This document shows positions 1-5,548 of a stretch of DNA of 9,057 nt, piece by piece. The first letter of the stretch is position 1; every line of letters begins with the position of its first letter. The stretch lies in assembly GCA_937902115.1 (NCBI GenBank), contig CALGSR010000339.1, positions 1-9,057 of the forward strand, written 5' to 3'. The position numbers were made by a program, and so were the translations under genes. The stretch comes from an uncultured Bacillus sp. Its GTDB lineage: Bacteria > Bacillota > Bacilli > Bacillales > Cytobacillaceae. Under the pieces are notes generated by a model. That model was given only the letters and a program-made list of their open reading frames with translations. It had not been told where the DNA came from and ran no database searches.

Positions 1-419
1 TCCTCATATTCCAATAAATCATCTTGACAGTAAAAATATCCTTCGTGAGCATTACAAGCTAACCAAATACTATCATCTTGGTAGAGCATTAAATCTTCTG
101 GTAGGTACGGAGAAATCCAACTTAATAAAGATTGGCACTTTTCTTGTAAAAACTGCTTTGTTTTTTCATTCAATTCATAATAAAAAACATATGCCATACT
201 ATCTACTAAGCCATTTGTTTCCCATGAGGATTGTTCTTTTATTTCAATCAGCGAATCTTGGATATCTTCTACTAATTCATTTACATAAGCCATCCTAACT
301 TTTACATCATCCATCTCATCTTTTCTCTCAACAAAGGCAAATCGGTTACAATGCTTCATTGCATATTCAATCAACTTAAAATAATCTTGGCCTTCAATGT
401 CTTTTTGTATTTCAAGCAT
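1..419 (-). CDS. Uncharacterised small soluble protein, C-terminus cut by window edge
   Basis: Reading the minus strand from an ATG at 419-417 gives 139 residues with no stop before the window edge, so the C-terminus is missing. The start is supported by an AAGGAG ribosome binding site at 433-428. The protein begins MLEIQKDIEGQDYFKLIEYA and is acidic, with no signal peptide or membrane segment. Its visible C-terminal part contains SWISPYLPEDLMLYQDD and later NAHEGYFYC. That pattern (N-terminal 'IQKDI..Y..LI.YA', later 'PEDL' and 'HE..Y') recalls a group of roughly 160-180-residue Bacillus proteins that some databases label 'stage III sporulation protein AH', a label I do not trust. It lies 74 bases downstream of the membrane-protein gene at 494-934 on the same strand with no clear terminator between, so they may be cotranscribed. 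Function unknown. Confidence 0.8.
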   Translation of the reverse strand, partial: MLEIQKDIEGQDYFKLIEYAMKHCNRFAFVERKDEMDDVKVRMAYVNELVEDIQDSLIEIKEQSSWETNGLVDSMAYVFYYELNEKTKQFLQEKCQSLLSWISPYLPEDLMLYQDDSIWLACNAHEGYFYCQDDLLEYE

Positions 420-493
420 TAGTTATTCTCCTTTCTATCAGATAGTGATTACTACTTTTACTTGTTAAACTAAAGCCTCCAAGTGCAAGAAGT

Positions 494-934
494 TTATTTT
501 TCTAAAATGAGATAATCCTTTGTTTTAGATATTGAAATACCCTTTTCAATAGCAAAATCATTTAAATCTATAAATACGTTGCTGGGTTTAAAATTAATAA
601 TTTGAACGTCAAATCCTTTGTTGACTTGTATAATTGCACATTTGTTAGCCCAACCAACACGTTTAAATTTTATCTGATTTATTTGATTAGGGAATAATAC
701 CTTTTTGAAAATGGGAATTGAAAAGAATAATGTTTGAAATATCAAATAACCGTCATCTATTACAAATATAAATCGAATAAAGATTGACAACAAAAGGAAT
801 AAAGCAAGTAAAATTTTAAGATAAAAAATTAAATCAAATACTATATCGCCTATGGAATCTCGCAGAGCTGATGCTACTGTTATTACTAATAAAAATCCTA
901 AAACTCCTCTTTGAGTTCTTGCGTTGTATTCCAA
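494..934 (-). CDS. Small membrane protein of unknown function, TTG start
   Basis: This 146-residue protein starts with TTG (934-932), justified by a strong GGGGGGAG ribosome binding site about six bases upstream. Hydrophobic stretches at about residues 10-25 and 31-60 suggest two membrane segments, the second rich in L, I and F. Residues from about 62 to the end form a soluble part with alternating hydrophobic strands (for example IKFKRVGWANKCAIIQV) ending ...KTKDYLILEK. This layout of a two-helix membrane hairpin followed by a beta-rich cytosolic tail is like small bacterial PH-like membrane proteins, but I see no diagnostic motif and cannot name a family. A TTGAAC on the minus strand at about 990-985 could be a -35, without a convincing -10. 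It is probably in an operon with the partial gene downstream of it. Confidence 0.7.
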   Translation of the reverse strand: MEYNARTQRGVLGFLLVITVASALRDSIGDIVFDLIFYLKILLALFLLLSIFIRFIFVIDDGYLIFQTLFFSIPIFKKVLFPNQINQIKFKRVGWANKCAIIQVNKGFDVQIINFKPSNVFIDLNDFAIEKGISISKTKDYLILEK

Positions 935-1204
935 TCTTCTCCCCCCTCACACTCCTAATTTAGCATAAATATTTAGCCTATTGTTCAACTCTTCTGCCCC
1001 GTTAGCTTAAGTGCATTTATTCGCAATCTCATATTTCTCTTACTAATCGATACTAAACAATCTGGCTTTAATGGAATGACCGCTATCTCTTCGCGGGGAA
1101 AGCTAGTTCTCAACTATTGACAATGAAACCGTCTTTGTCCGCGTGAACACGAACCGTGAGCAGGCTCGTGATTCCCTGCAAAACTAGTTGAAAGGGGAGT
1201 GCGC
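935..1204. other. Intergenic stretch without a supported gene
   Basis: Bases 935-1110 are AT-rich and appear to be the upstream region of the minus-strand membrane-protein gene. From about 1080 the composition becomes more GC-rich and codon-like. One plus-strand frame (about 1112-1183) reads ...VNTNREQARDSLQN then stop, entered from an upstream in-frame stop, so it could be the tail of a decayed gene. An antisense 62-codon frame here lacks a ribosome binding site and is most likely a shadow. Confidence 0.4.
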
Positions 1205-1288
1205 ATGATTGAAATCATCAGGGAAGAATTCAAAGAAAACTCTCCGTTTGGCGAACTTGCAAAAGCAAAGGTGAAGACAGAAGCGTAG
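1205..1288 (+). CDS. Possible 27-residue peptide or gene remnant
   Basis: An ATG at 1205 is preceded by AAAGGGGAG ending five bases before it, which is an excellent Bacillus ribosome binding site. The frame runs 27 codons to TAG at 1286-1288 and is charged and helical in character (it includes EEFKENSPFGELAKAKVKTE). A perfect terminator lies about 85 bases downstream on the same strand (1374-1414), so the peptide sits in a normal gene-end context. It has no membrane segment or cysteine. I do not recognise it. It may be a real small protein, or the last piece of an operon otherwise deleted, since the frame just upstream (about 1112-1183) also looks like a gene tail. Confidence 0.35.
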   Translation: MIEIIREEFKENSPFGELAKAKVKTEA

Positions 1289-1373
1289 CTGCACTTATAC
1301 AATTCCCCTGAAAATTGTCGTTACGTAGAAAATCATTCCTACTGCAAATATATACTTTCATGGTAACAGTACA

Positions 1374-1414
1374 AAAAAGCCATTAGAGAGCTGCTGGAAC
1401 TCTAATGGCTTTTT
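1374..1414. terminator. Perfect 15-bp bidirectional hairpin terminator
   Basis: The arms 1374-1388 (AAAAAGCCATTAGAG) and 1400-1414 (CTCTAATGGCTTTTT) are exact reverse complements around an 11-base loop. T-runs leave the stem on either strand, so it can act in both directions. It would end plus-strand transcription through the small ORF at 1205-1288 and shields the region from the transposon that begins about 22 bases further on. Its core closely resembles the hairpin at 8467-8505. Confidence 0.85.
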
Positions 1415-1442
1415 GCTTTATTCTTCAAACTTTAACGGCTTT

Positions 1443-1515
1443 CCGAAAGAAGTCTCCCATCCTCAAGGAATGTGAAGGGCGATAGCCCAATGAGTAGGTG
1501 GGAGATGAATTTCGG
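1443..1515 (+). repeat. IS left-end imperfect palindrome
   Basis: Nested stems are visible: CCGAAA (1443-1448) with TTTCGG (1510-1515), TCTCCCA (1453-1459) with TGGGAGA (1499-1505), and an inner GGGC-GATA-GCCC (1477-1488). A second small hairpin, TTGGC-TTTA-GCCAA, follows at 1516-1529. In IS200/IS605 elements such subterminal structures are bound by TnpA as single-stranded DNA. Confidence 0.75.
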
Positions 1516-1544
1516 TTGGCTTTAGCCAAAGGTTTTGGTATAAT
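1516..1544 (+). promoter_or_regulatory. Probable sigma-A promoter of tnpA
   Basis: TTGGCT (1516-1521) and TATAAT (1539-1544) are separated by 17 bases, and TGG just before the -10 gives an extended -10. The -35 lies inside the small hairpin TTGGC-TTTA-GCCAA, so left-end folding or TnpA binding could compete with transcription. The tnpA start follows 33 bases after the -10. Confidence 0.6.
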
Positions 1545-1577
1545 CAGTCTTAGATAGAGTAAGGGATTGATATATCA

Positions 1578-1976
1578 ATGAAATTAGATAGTAATAATCA
1601 TTCAGTATTCTTGATGCACTATCATCTTGTACTGGTTGTAAAATATCGCAGACAAGTGCTTGATAATGAAATATCTGCTTTTGCAAAAGGGATGTTCACT
1701 GAAATTGGAAGCAAATACAATATTTCTTTAGTGGAATGGAATCACGACAAAGACCATATACACATCTTATTCAAAGCGCATCCTAACTCTGAATTATCAA
1801 AGTTCATTAATGCTTATAAGAGTGCAAGTTCTCGATTGATAAAGAGAGACTTTCCACATATCAGAAAAAAGCTATGGAAAGAAATGTTTTGGTCAAAAAG
1901 CTTCTGTCTGTTAACAACAGGCGGTGCGCCTATAGATACCATTAAGAAATACATCGAAAATCAAGGTCAAAAGTGA
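1578..1976 (+). CDS. tnpA: IS200/IS605-family Y1 HUH transposase TnpA
   Basis: This 132-residue protein has the usual size and layout of the single-domain Y1 transposases that cut and rejoin single-stranded transposon ends as a dimer. The HUH motif is seen as H60-I-H62 within DKDHIHILF, and the C-terminal helix PIDTIKKYIENQGQ carries the likely nucleophile Y125. N-terminal MHYHLVLVVKYRRQVL is the typical first strand region of the family. The ATG at 1578 is the only reasonable start, but its ribosome binding site (AAGGG at 1561-1565, 12 bases away) is distant, so translation may be weak, as is common for transposases. Its stop overlaps the ribosome binding site of tnpB, which starts 11 bases later, so the two are probably cotranscribed. 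Confidence 0.93.
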   Translation: MKLDSNNHSVFLMHYHLVLVVKYRRQVLDNEISAFAKGMFTEIGSKYNISLVEWNHDKDHIHILFKAHPNSELSKFINAYKSASSRLIKRDFPHIRKKLWKEMFWSKSFCLLTTGGAPIDTIKKYIENQGQK

Positions 1977-1987
1977 GGTGAATTGAT

Positions 1988-3106
1988 ATGATTAAGCAAA
2001 ACAAAGCCTTCAAATTTCGTTTACTACCAAACAAAGAACAGGCAGTTTTATTAGCTAAAACATTTGGTTGTGTTCGTCTTGTTTACAATAAGATGCTTGC
2101 AGAACGACAAGAGACTTATGCAAAATACAAAAATGATAAGGAAATACTTAAAAAGCAAAAGTTTCCGACACCAGCTAAATATAAAGATGAATTTCCATTC
2201 CTAAAAGAAGTGGATTCTTTAGCTTTGGCTAATGCACAGTTAAACTTACAAAAAGCCTATAAAAACTTTTTTGAAGGTCGTGCTGAGTTTCCAAAATTCA
2301 AAAGTCGTAAACATAAGCAATCTTATACAACAAATATGGTAAACGGAAATATTAAGCTAAGTGACAGTCATATCAAATTACCTAAAATCAAAAAAACAAT
2401 AAGATTCAAACAGCACAGGGAAATCCCTTCTGATTATAAATTGAAATCTTGCACTATTTCTAAAACAAAGTCAGGTAAATACTATATTTCGATTTTGACA
2501 GAATACGAGAAAGACATTAAATCAGTGCCCATTCAGAAAGTGGTTGGGCTAGATTTTGCTATGGATGGTCTATATGTTGAAAGTGAACAGGGTGAGAAAG
2601 CCAATTACCCACGTTTCTACCGACAATCATTAGATAAATTTGCAAAAGAACAGCGTATATTGTCTCGCAGAAAGAAAGGTTCTGCACGTTGGGAAAAACA
2701 GCGTTTGAAAGTGGCTGAATTACAAGAAAAGACAGCCAATCAACGCAAGAATTTTCTTCACCACAAATCAAAGGAATTAGCATCCACCTATGACGCTGTT
2801 ATCATTGAGGACTTGGACATGAAAGGCATGTCTCAAGCCCTTCACTTTGGAAAGAGTGTTTATGATAACGGTTGGGGCATGTTCACTACTTTTTTAGGAT
2901 ACAAGCTAAAAGAACAAGGAAAACAGCTTGTGAAAATAGATAAATGGTTTCCTTCGACTAAGAAGTGTTCGTGCTGTGGTGCTGAAAAGAAAATGTCATT
3001 ATCTGAACGTACATACCAATGTTCTTGTGGCTTTGTGGCAGATCGTGACTATAATTCGGCAATCAACATCAAACATGAAGGCATTCGCCTATTGGCTTTA
3101 GCGTAG
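1988..3106 (+). CDS. tnpB: TnpB, RNA-guided RuvC-type nuclease of IS605 element
   Basis: This 372-residue protein is a member of the TnpB family, ancestors of Cas12, which cut DNA guided by an omega-RNA and help the transposon persist at its donor site. The start ATG at 1988 follows GAGGTG (1975-1980). The N-terminal helix-turn-helix/OB region begins KAFKFRLLPNKEQAVLLAKTFG. The RuvC triad appears complete: D189 in VVGLDFAMDG, E274 in AVIIEDLDMKG, and D354 in ADRDYNSAINI. Between the last two is a four-cysteine zinc site, with the first cysteines in KKCSCCG (C327, C330) and the second pair in QCSCG (C345, C347). The length is within the compact TnpB range and no frameshift is visible, so the nuclease is likely functional. 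Its 3' end leads straight into the structured right end that should encode the omega-RNA. Confidence 0.95.
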   Translation: MIKQNKAFKFRLLPNKEQAVLLAKTFGCVRLVYNKMLAERQETYAKYKNDKEILKKQKFPTPAKYKDEFPFLKEVDSLALANAQLNLQKAYKNFFEGRAEFPKFKSRKHKQSYTTNMVNGNIKLSDSHIKLPKIKKTIRFKQHREIPSDYKLKSCTISKTKSGKYYISILTEYEKDIKSVPIQKVVGLDFAMDGLYVESEQGEKANYPRFYRQSLDKFAKEQRILSRRKKGSARWEKQRLKVAELQEKTANQRKNFLHHKSKELASTYDAVIIEDLDMKGMSQALHFGKSVYDNGWGMFTTFLGYKLKEQGKQLVKIDKWFPSTKKCSCCGAEKKMSLSERTYQCSCGFVADRDYNSAINIKHEGIRLLALA

Positions 3107-3251
3107 AAACAAAAACTCTTGGAACAAGAGGGTTAGCTCGGTCATTTTTCGTTGGCTAGTAAAAGCAACGAAAAGTCGAGAAGCCCCCACTTCAATTAGA
3201 CCGCAAGGTCAATAAGTGGCGGGTAGTTCACAGACCTAATTAACTTCATTT
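3107..3251 (+). ncRNA. Probable omega-RNA (reRNA) scaffold with guide at its 3' end
   Basis: The region after the tnpB stop is densely structured on the sense strand. There is a hairpin CTCTTG-GAA-CAAGAG (3116-3130); then CTCG (3137-3140) pairing with CGAG (3177-3180) around the 9-bp arms TTTTCGTTG (3146-3154) and CAACGAAAA (3166-3174); then the right-end hairpin with CCACTT (3187-3192) against AAGTGG (3214-3219) and an inner GACC-GCAA-GGTC (3199-3210). In known TnpB systems the RNA scaffold covers the tnpB 3' end and the transposon right end, and the guide is the next 16-20 bases of host DNA. The guide here would begin AGACCTAATTAACTTC at 3232. The 5' end, which may lie inside tnpB, cannot be set from sequence alone. 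Confidence 0.65.
3184..3231 (+). repeat. IS right-end imperfect palindrome
   Basis: CCC (3184-3186) with GGG (3221-3223) and CCACTT (3187-3192) with AAGTGG (3214-3219) form the outer stem, with C3220 bulged. GACC-GCAA-GGTC (3199-3210) forms the apical stem with a GNRA-type loop. The segment GTAGTTCAC follows and should hold the cleavage site at 3231. The same DNA serves as transposase recognition site and as the 3' part of the omega-RNA. Confidence 0.75.
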
Positions 3252-3385
3252 CTAATATGTTGCAGTATACCCCGCCCGTGAGAGAGTGAAGCTTAGACAT
3301 TGTCCTAAAACCTTCCATTGTCCTATGTATTTCATCCCGCTCCACTACAGTAATATAGTTTCATTTTTGTTAGTAATCTAATAAC

Positions 3386-3427
3386 TTTACATTTTGCCAA
3401 TATTCCCTTTACATTTCGGACTTAACA
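3386..3427 (+). promoter_or_regulatory. Putative PhoP (Pho) boxes upstream of the PhoX-like gene
   Basis: TTTACA occurs at 3386-3391 and 3408-3413 (22 bases apart, two 11-base steps), and TTAACA at 3422-3427. The Bacillus PhoP binding unit is a direct TT(A/C/T)ACA repeat at about 11-base spacing, so the first two are in register while the third is offset by three bases. A -10-like GATAAA lies at 3439-3444, which places the last repeat just upstream of the polymerase site, as at PhoP-activated genes. The position in front of a phosphatase gene supports the call, but the spacing is imperfect. Confidence 0.5.
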
Positions 3428-3473
3428 TCTGAGGTGGAGATAAACTTAATTGAAGATATTGGAGGCAAATGTA

Positions 3474-5225
3474 ATGAATAAAAAAAAGCTCATCATTCCA
3501 CTACTAAGTGCAGCGATTCTCTTTCCTTCTGCGGCCAATGTGTTTGCAGAACCTCATAAACCAATCGATACTGTAAAATCAGTTGAATTTATCGGTATGC
3601 CAGTACCTGCTACTGCTGAGGAAAAATCCACGATGTACAGTGATGCCCAAGTAAAGGTTACATTAAATAATGGCACTGAAAAAACGTTAAATTTAGATTA
3701 CACGCCGCTTGCACAACCTGGTGATGTGATTAATGGCAAAATTGTCGGGGCCGCAGTCGACGTCAACGGCAATATCATCACAAATGCAAAGGGAGAACCT
3801 ATTGTTTCCTCTGCACCGGATGCTAACTCACTCCTTAGTGTCAATGGAAAAAGCGGCAAGTTATATATGATCAATCATTTTGAAAGTATGCCAAGCAACG
3901 AAATTGGAACGGTTCCAAGAGCGTTATATTTAAATACTGTCAAACAAGATAAGAAAACCGGTGAACTGAAAATCACCGATATCGAACCCATTGATTTTTC
4001 AGCTTACGGAGGAGTTTGGACACCTTGTGCTGCCGTTTTATCACCTTGGAACACTCATTTAGGCAGTGAAGAATATGAACCGAATGCTCGTGCCCATGAA
4101 GCAAATCCAGAAAAGTCCAGTGTGACACAATTCGCCCGTAACTATTATCAAGATCCAACAGCCATTGGTAATCCTTATCTTTACGGCTATACCACAGAAG
4201 TATCCGTTCATCCAAATGGAGAAGCAAAAGCAGTAAAGCACCACAGCATGGGACGCTTATCATTTGAAAATGTAACAGTCGCACCAGATAATCGTACAGT
4301 TTATTATGGCGATGACGGCGGCTATGTAATGTCCTTTATGTACGTTGCAGACAAAGCGAAAGATCTATCAGCTGGTACACTATATGCGGCAAAATTTGAG
4401 CAAACAAGTGCGGAAAACGGCGGTGCTGGTAATCTGGAATGGATTAAATTAGGACATGCAACAGACGAAGAAATGAAAGAATTGGCTGAAACTCTTACTT
4501 TCAGTGATATTTTTGAAACGACAAATGATAAGGCTTATGCCGAAGCTAATGGTTTCAGCCATATTAAGACGGCAACTGGTGAAGAATTTTTAAAAGTAAA
4601 ACCAGGTATGGAAAAGGCTGCTGCCTTCCTTGAACCCCGCCGTTATGGTGCGATACTTGGGGCAACTTCTGAATTTAATAAGATGGAGACACTCACATTC
4701 AACAAAGCCGATAACAAAATCTACATGGCTATGTCTACAATTGCAAAAGCCATGGAGGAAAACCCAAATGATCCTGTAGATGATATTCGCCTGCCAAAAA
4801 TCAATGCCGGCGGCGTTTATGAAATGGATTTGGCTAAAGGACAAAAGGACCGTGAAGGCAATCCAATTGACAGTGCTTATGTAGCAACGAGTATGTCAGC
4901 CCTTTTAGTCGGCGAAGACATCCCGAAAGATGCTGAAGGCAACAAAGCACATCTTGATAAAATCGCCAATCCGGACAATATGGTCTACTCTGAAAACTTA
5001 AGAACTTTGTTTATTGCTGAAGACACCGGCAATCACGTAAACAATGTTGGCTGGGCTTATCATGTGGATACAAAAGAACTTTCTCGTATCATTTCTGCTC
5101 CAGATGGCGGTGAAGTAACCGGAATTCAAGCCATTGATGATTTAAATGGACATTCCTACTTAATGGTTGGTTCCCAAAACCCAGGCAACATCGGATACAT
5201 GAAATTGCCTTCTATTAAAAAATAA
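3474..5225 (+). CDS. phoX: Secreted PhoX-like alkaline phosphatase (DUF839/PhoX family)
   Basis: The protein is 583 residues from the ATG at 3474, chosen because GGAGG (3461-3465) lies eight bases upstream and a clean Sec signal peptide follows: MNKKKLIIPLLSAAILF..., probable cleavage after NVFA (residue 25). A TTG at 3450 in frame would lie about where transcription should start and is rejected. PhoX enzymes hydrolyse phosphate monoesters outside the membrane using an Fe3+/Ca2+ cluster. Family-like segments are WTPCAAVLSPWNTHLGSEE (from residue 182, with candidate metal ligands C185 and E199/E200), HSMGRLSFENV (257-267), VYYGDDGGYVMSF (276-288) and NLRTLFIAEDTGN...APDGGEVTG (508-550). The signal peptide lacks the twin arginine of classical Tat-exported PhoX. 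Pho-box-like repeats upstream and a terminator downstream suggest a single-gene phosphate-starvation unit. Confidence 0.85.
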   Translation: MNKKKLIIPLLSAAILFPSAANVFAEPHKPIDTVKSVEFIGMPVPATAEEKSTMYSDAQVKVTLNNGTEKTLNLDYTPLAQPGDVINGKIVGAAVDVNGNIITNAKGEPIVSSAPDANSLLSVNGKSGKLYMINHFESMPSNEIGTVPRALYLNTVKQDKKTGELKITDIEPIDFSAYGGVWTPCAAVLSPWNTHLGSEEYEPNARAHEANPEKSSVTQFARNYYQDPTAIGNPYLYGYTTEVSVHPNGEAKAVKHHSMGRLSFENVTVAPDNRTVYYGDDGGYVMSFMYVADKAKDLSAGTLYAAKFEQTSAENGGAGNLEWIKLGHATDEEMKELAETLTFSDIFETTNDKAYAEANGFSHIKTATGEEFLKVKPGMEKAAAFLEPRRYGAILGATSEFNKMETLTFNKADNKIYMAMSTIAKAMEENPNDPVDDIRLPKINAGGVYEMDLAKGQKDREGNPIDSAYVATSMSALLVGEDIPKDAEGNKAHLDKIANPDNMVYSENLRTLFIAEDTGNHVNNVGWAYHVDTKELSRIISAPDGGEVTGIQAIDDLNGHSYLMVGSQNPGNIGYMKLPSIKK

Positions 5226-5269
5226 GAAACATGGGGGCGGTTCTCCCGTTTACCTAATTTCCTCCAATC

Positions 5270-5301
5270 CGGGGTGCTGTTATATGGCACCCCGATTTTT
5301 T
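5270..5301 (+). terminator. Terminator of the PhoX-like gene
   Basis: CGGGGTGC (5270-5277) and GCACCCCG (5287-5294) form a perfect 8-bp GC-rich stem with a nine-base loop, followed by ATTTTTT. It begins 45 bases after the phoX stop codon. Confidence 0.9.
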
Positions 5302-5548
5302 ACCTGCGTACTCTAGGAAGGGGTGCATCCTTGGAATGATTCTAAAATGTGCAATAATCTCCTATTATAGTGTAATAATTGTAAAGTTTGGTGCAATTAT
5401 TAAAAATTAGGTGCAATTCCGCAAATTAACAGAGCCATTGCGATTAGTTTGAGGGTTTTCCCATCATTTTATCGACATTTATACAAATCCCTATGGTTTC
5501 TCTCAATTTTTTTGAATATTTTCCTTCAAATTTAAAAAGTTATTCACT
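5302..5548. other. Intergenic region between convergent phoX and dehydrogenase genes
   Basis: Apart from the GTGCAAT repeats, this AT-rich stretch contains no ORF with a ribosome binding site. No good minus-strand terminator for the dehydrogenase gene is visible; TTTGAA/TTCAAA arms near 5512-5531 are too weak to claim. Confidence 0.5.
5349..5421. repeat. Four in-phase GTGCAAT-type direct repeats
   Basis: GTGCAATAATC (5349), GTGTAATAATT (5370), GTGCAATTATT (5391) and GTGCAATTCCG (5411) recur with start-to-start spacings of 21, 21 and 20 bases, close to two helical turns each. A weaker GTGCAT is at 5323. The repeats lie in the AT-rich gap between the phoX terminator and the convergent dehydrogenase gene. 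No known regulator motif is recognised. They could be a tandem binding array or part of a dispersed intergenic repeat. Confidence 0.55.

Larger units (their letters stand above)
1437..3231 (+). mobile_element. IS200/IS605-family insertion sequence (tnpA + tnpB), apparently intact
   Basis: The element carries a Y1 HUH transposase and a TnpB in the same direction, flanked by imperfect-palindrome ends in place of terminal inverted repeats, as expected for this family. The left boundary is placed just after TTTAAC (1431-1436), matching the TTTAA(C) target known for IS605-like elements. The right boundary is placed after TTCAC (3227-3231), which closes the right-end hairpin. There is no target duplication, consistent with single-strand peel-and-paste transposition. 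Both reading frames are full length with catalytic residues present, so the copy may be active. The exact ends are inferred to within a few bases, because only one copy is visible and no empty site is available for comparison. It lies between a terminator on the left and the upstream region of the PhoX-like gene on the right. Confidence 0.85.

Noticed and set aside
1114..1302. 62-codon minus-strand frame
   Set aside because: No ribosome binding site, and it is antisense to a plus-strand frame with an excellent one; its serine-rich composition is typical of a shadow.
2559..2783. Minus-strand frame inside tnpB
   Set aside because: It is fully covered by tnpB coding sequence with intact motifs and has no start signal.
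1437..3231. A CRISPR-Cas12-like system around the TnpB nuclease
   Set aside because: There is no repeat-spacer array or cas1/cas2, and the neighbouring Y1 transposase and structured ends show a transposon TnpB.
3450..3473. TTG-started extension of the PhoX-like protein
   Set aside because: It would add eight residues before a clean Sec signal peptide and sits where transcription is predicted to start, while ATG 3474 has its own GGAGG.
3973..4284. Minus-strand frames inside the PhoX-like gene (also 4059-4244 and 4590-4844)
   Set aside because: They lie antisense to a well-supported gene and have no ribosome binding site or recognisable protein features.
5505..5535. Hairpin after the dehydrogenase stop as a terminator
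   Set aside because: The TTTGAA/TTCAAA arms are only six A/T-rich pairs with no GC core.
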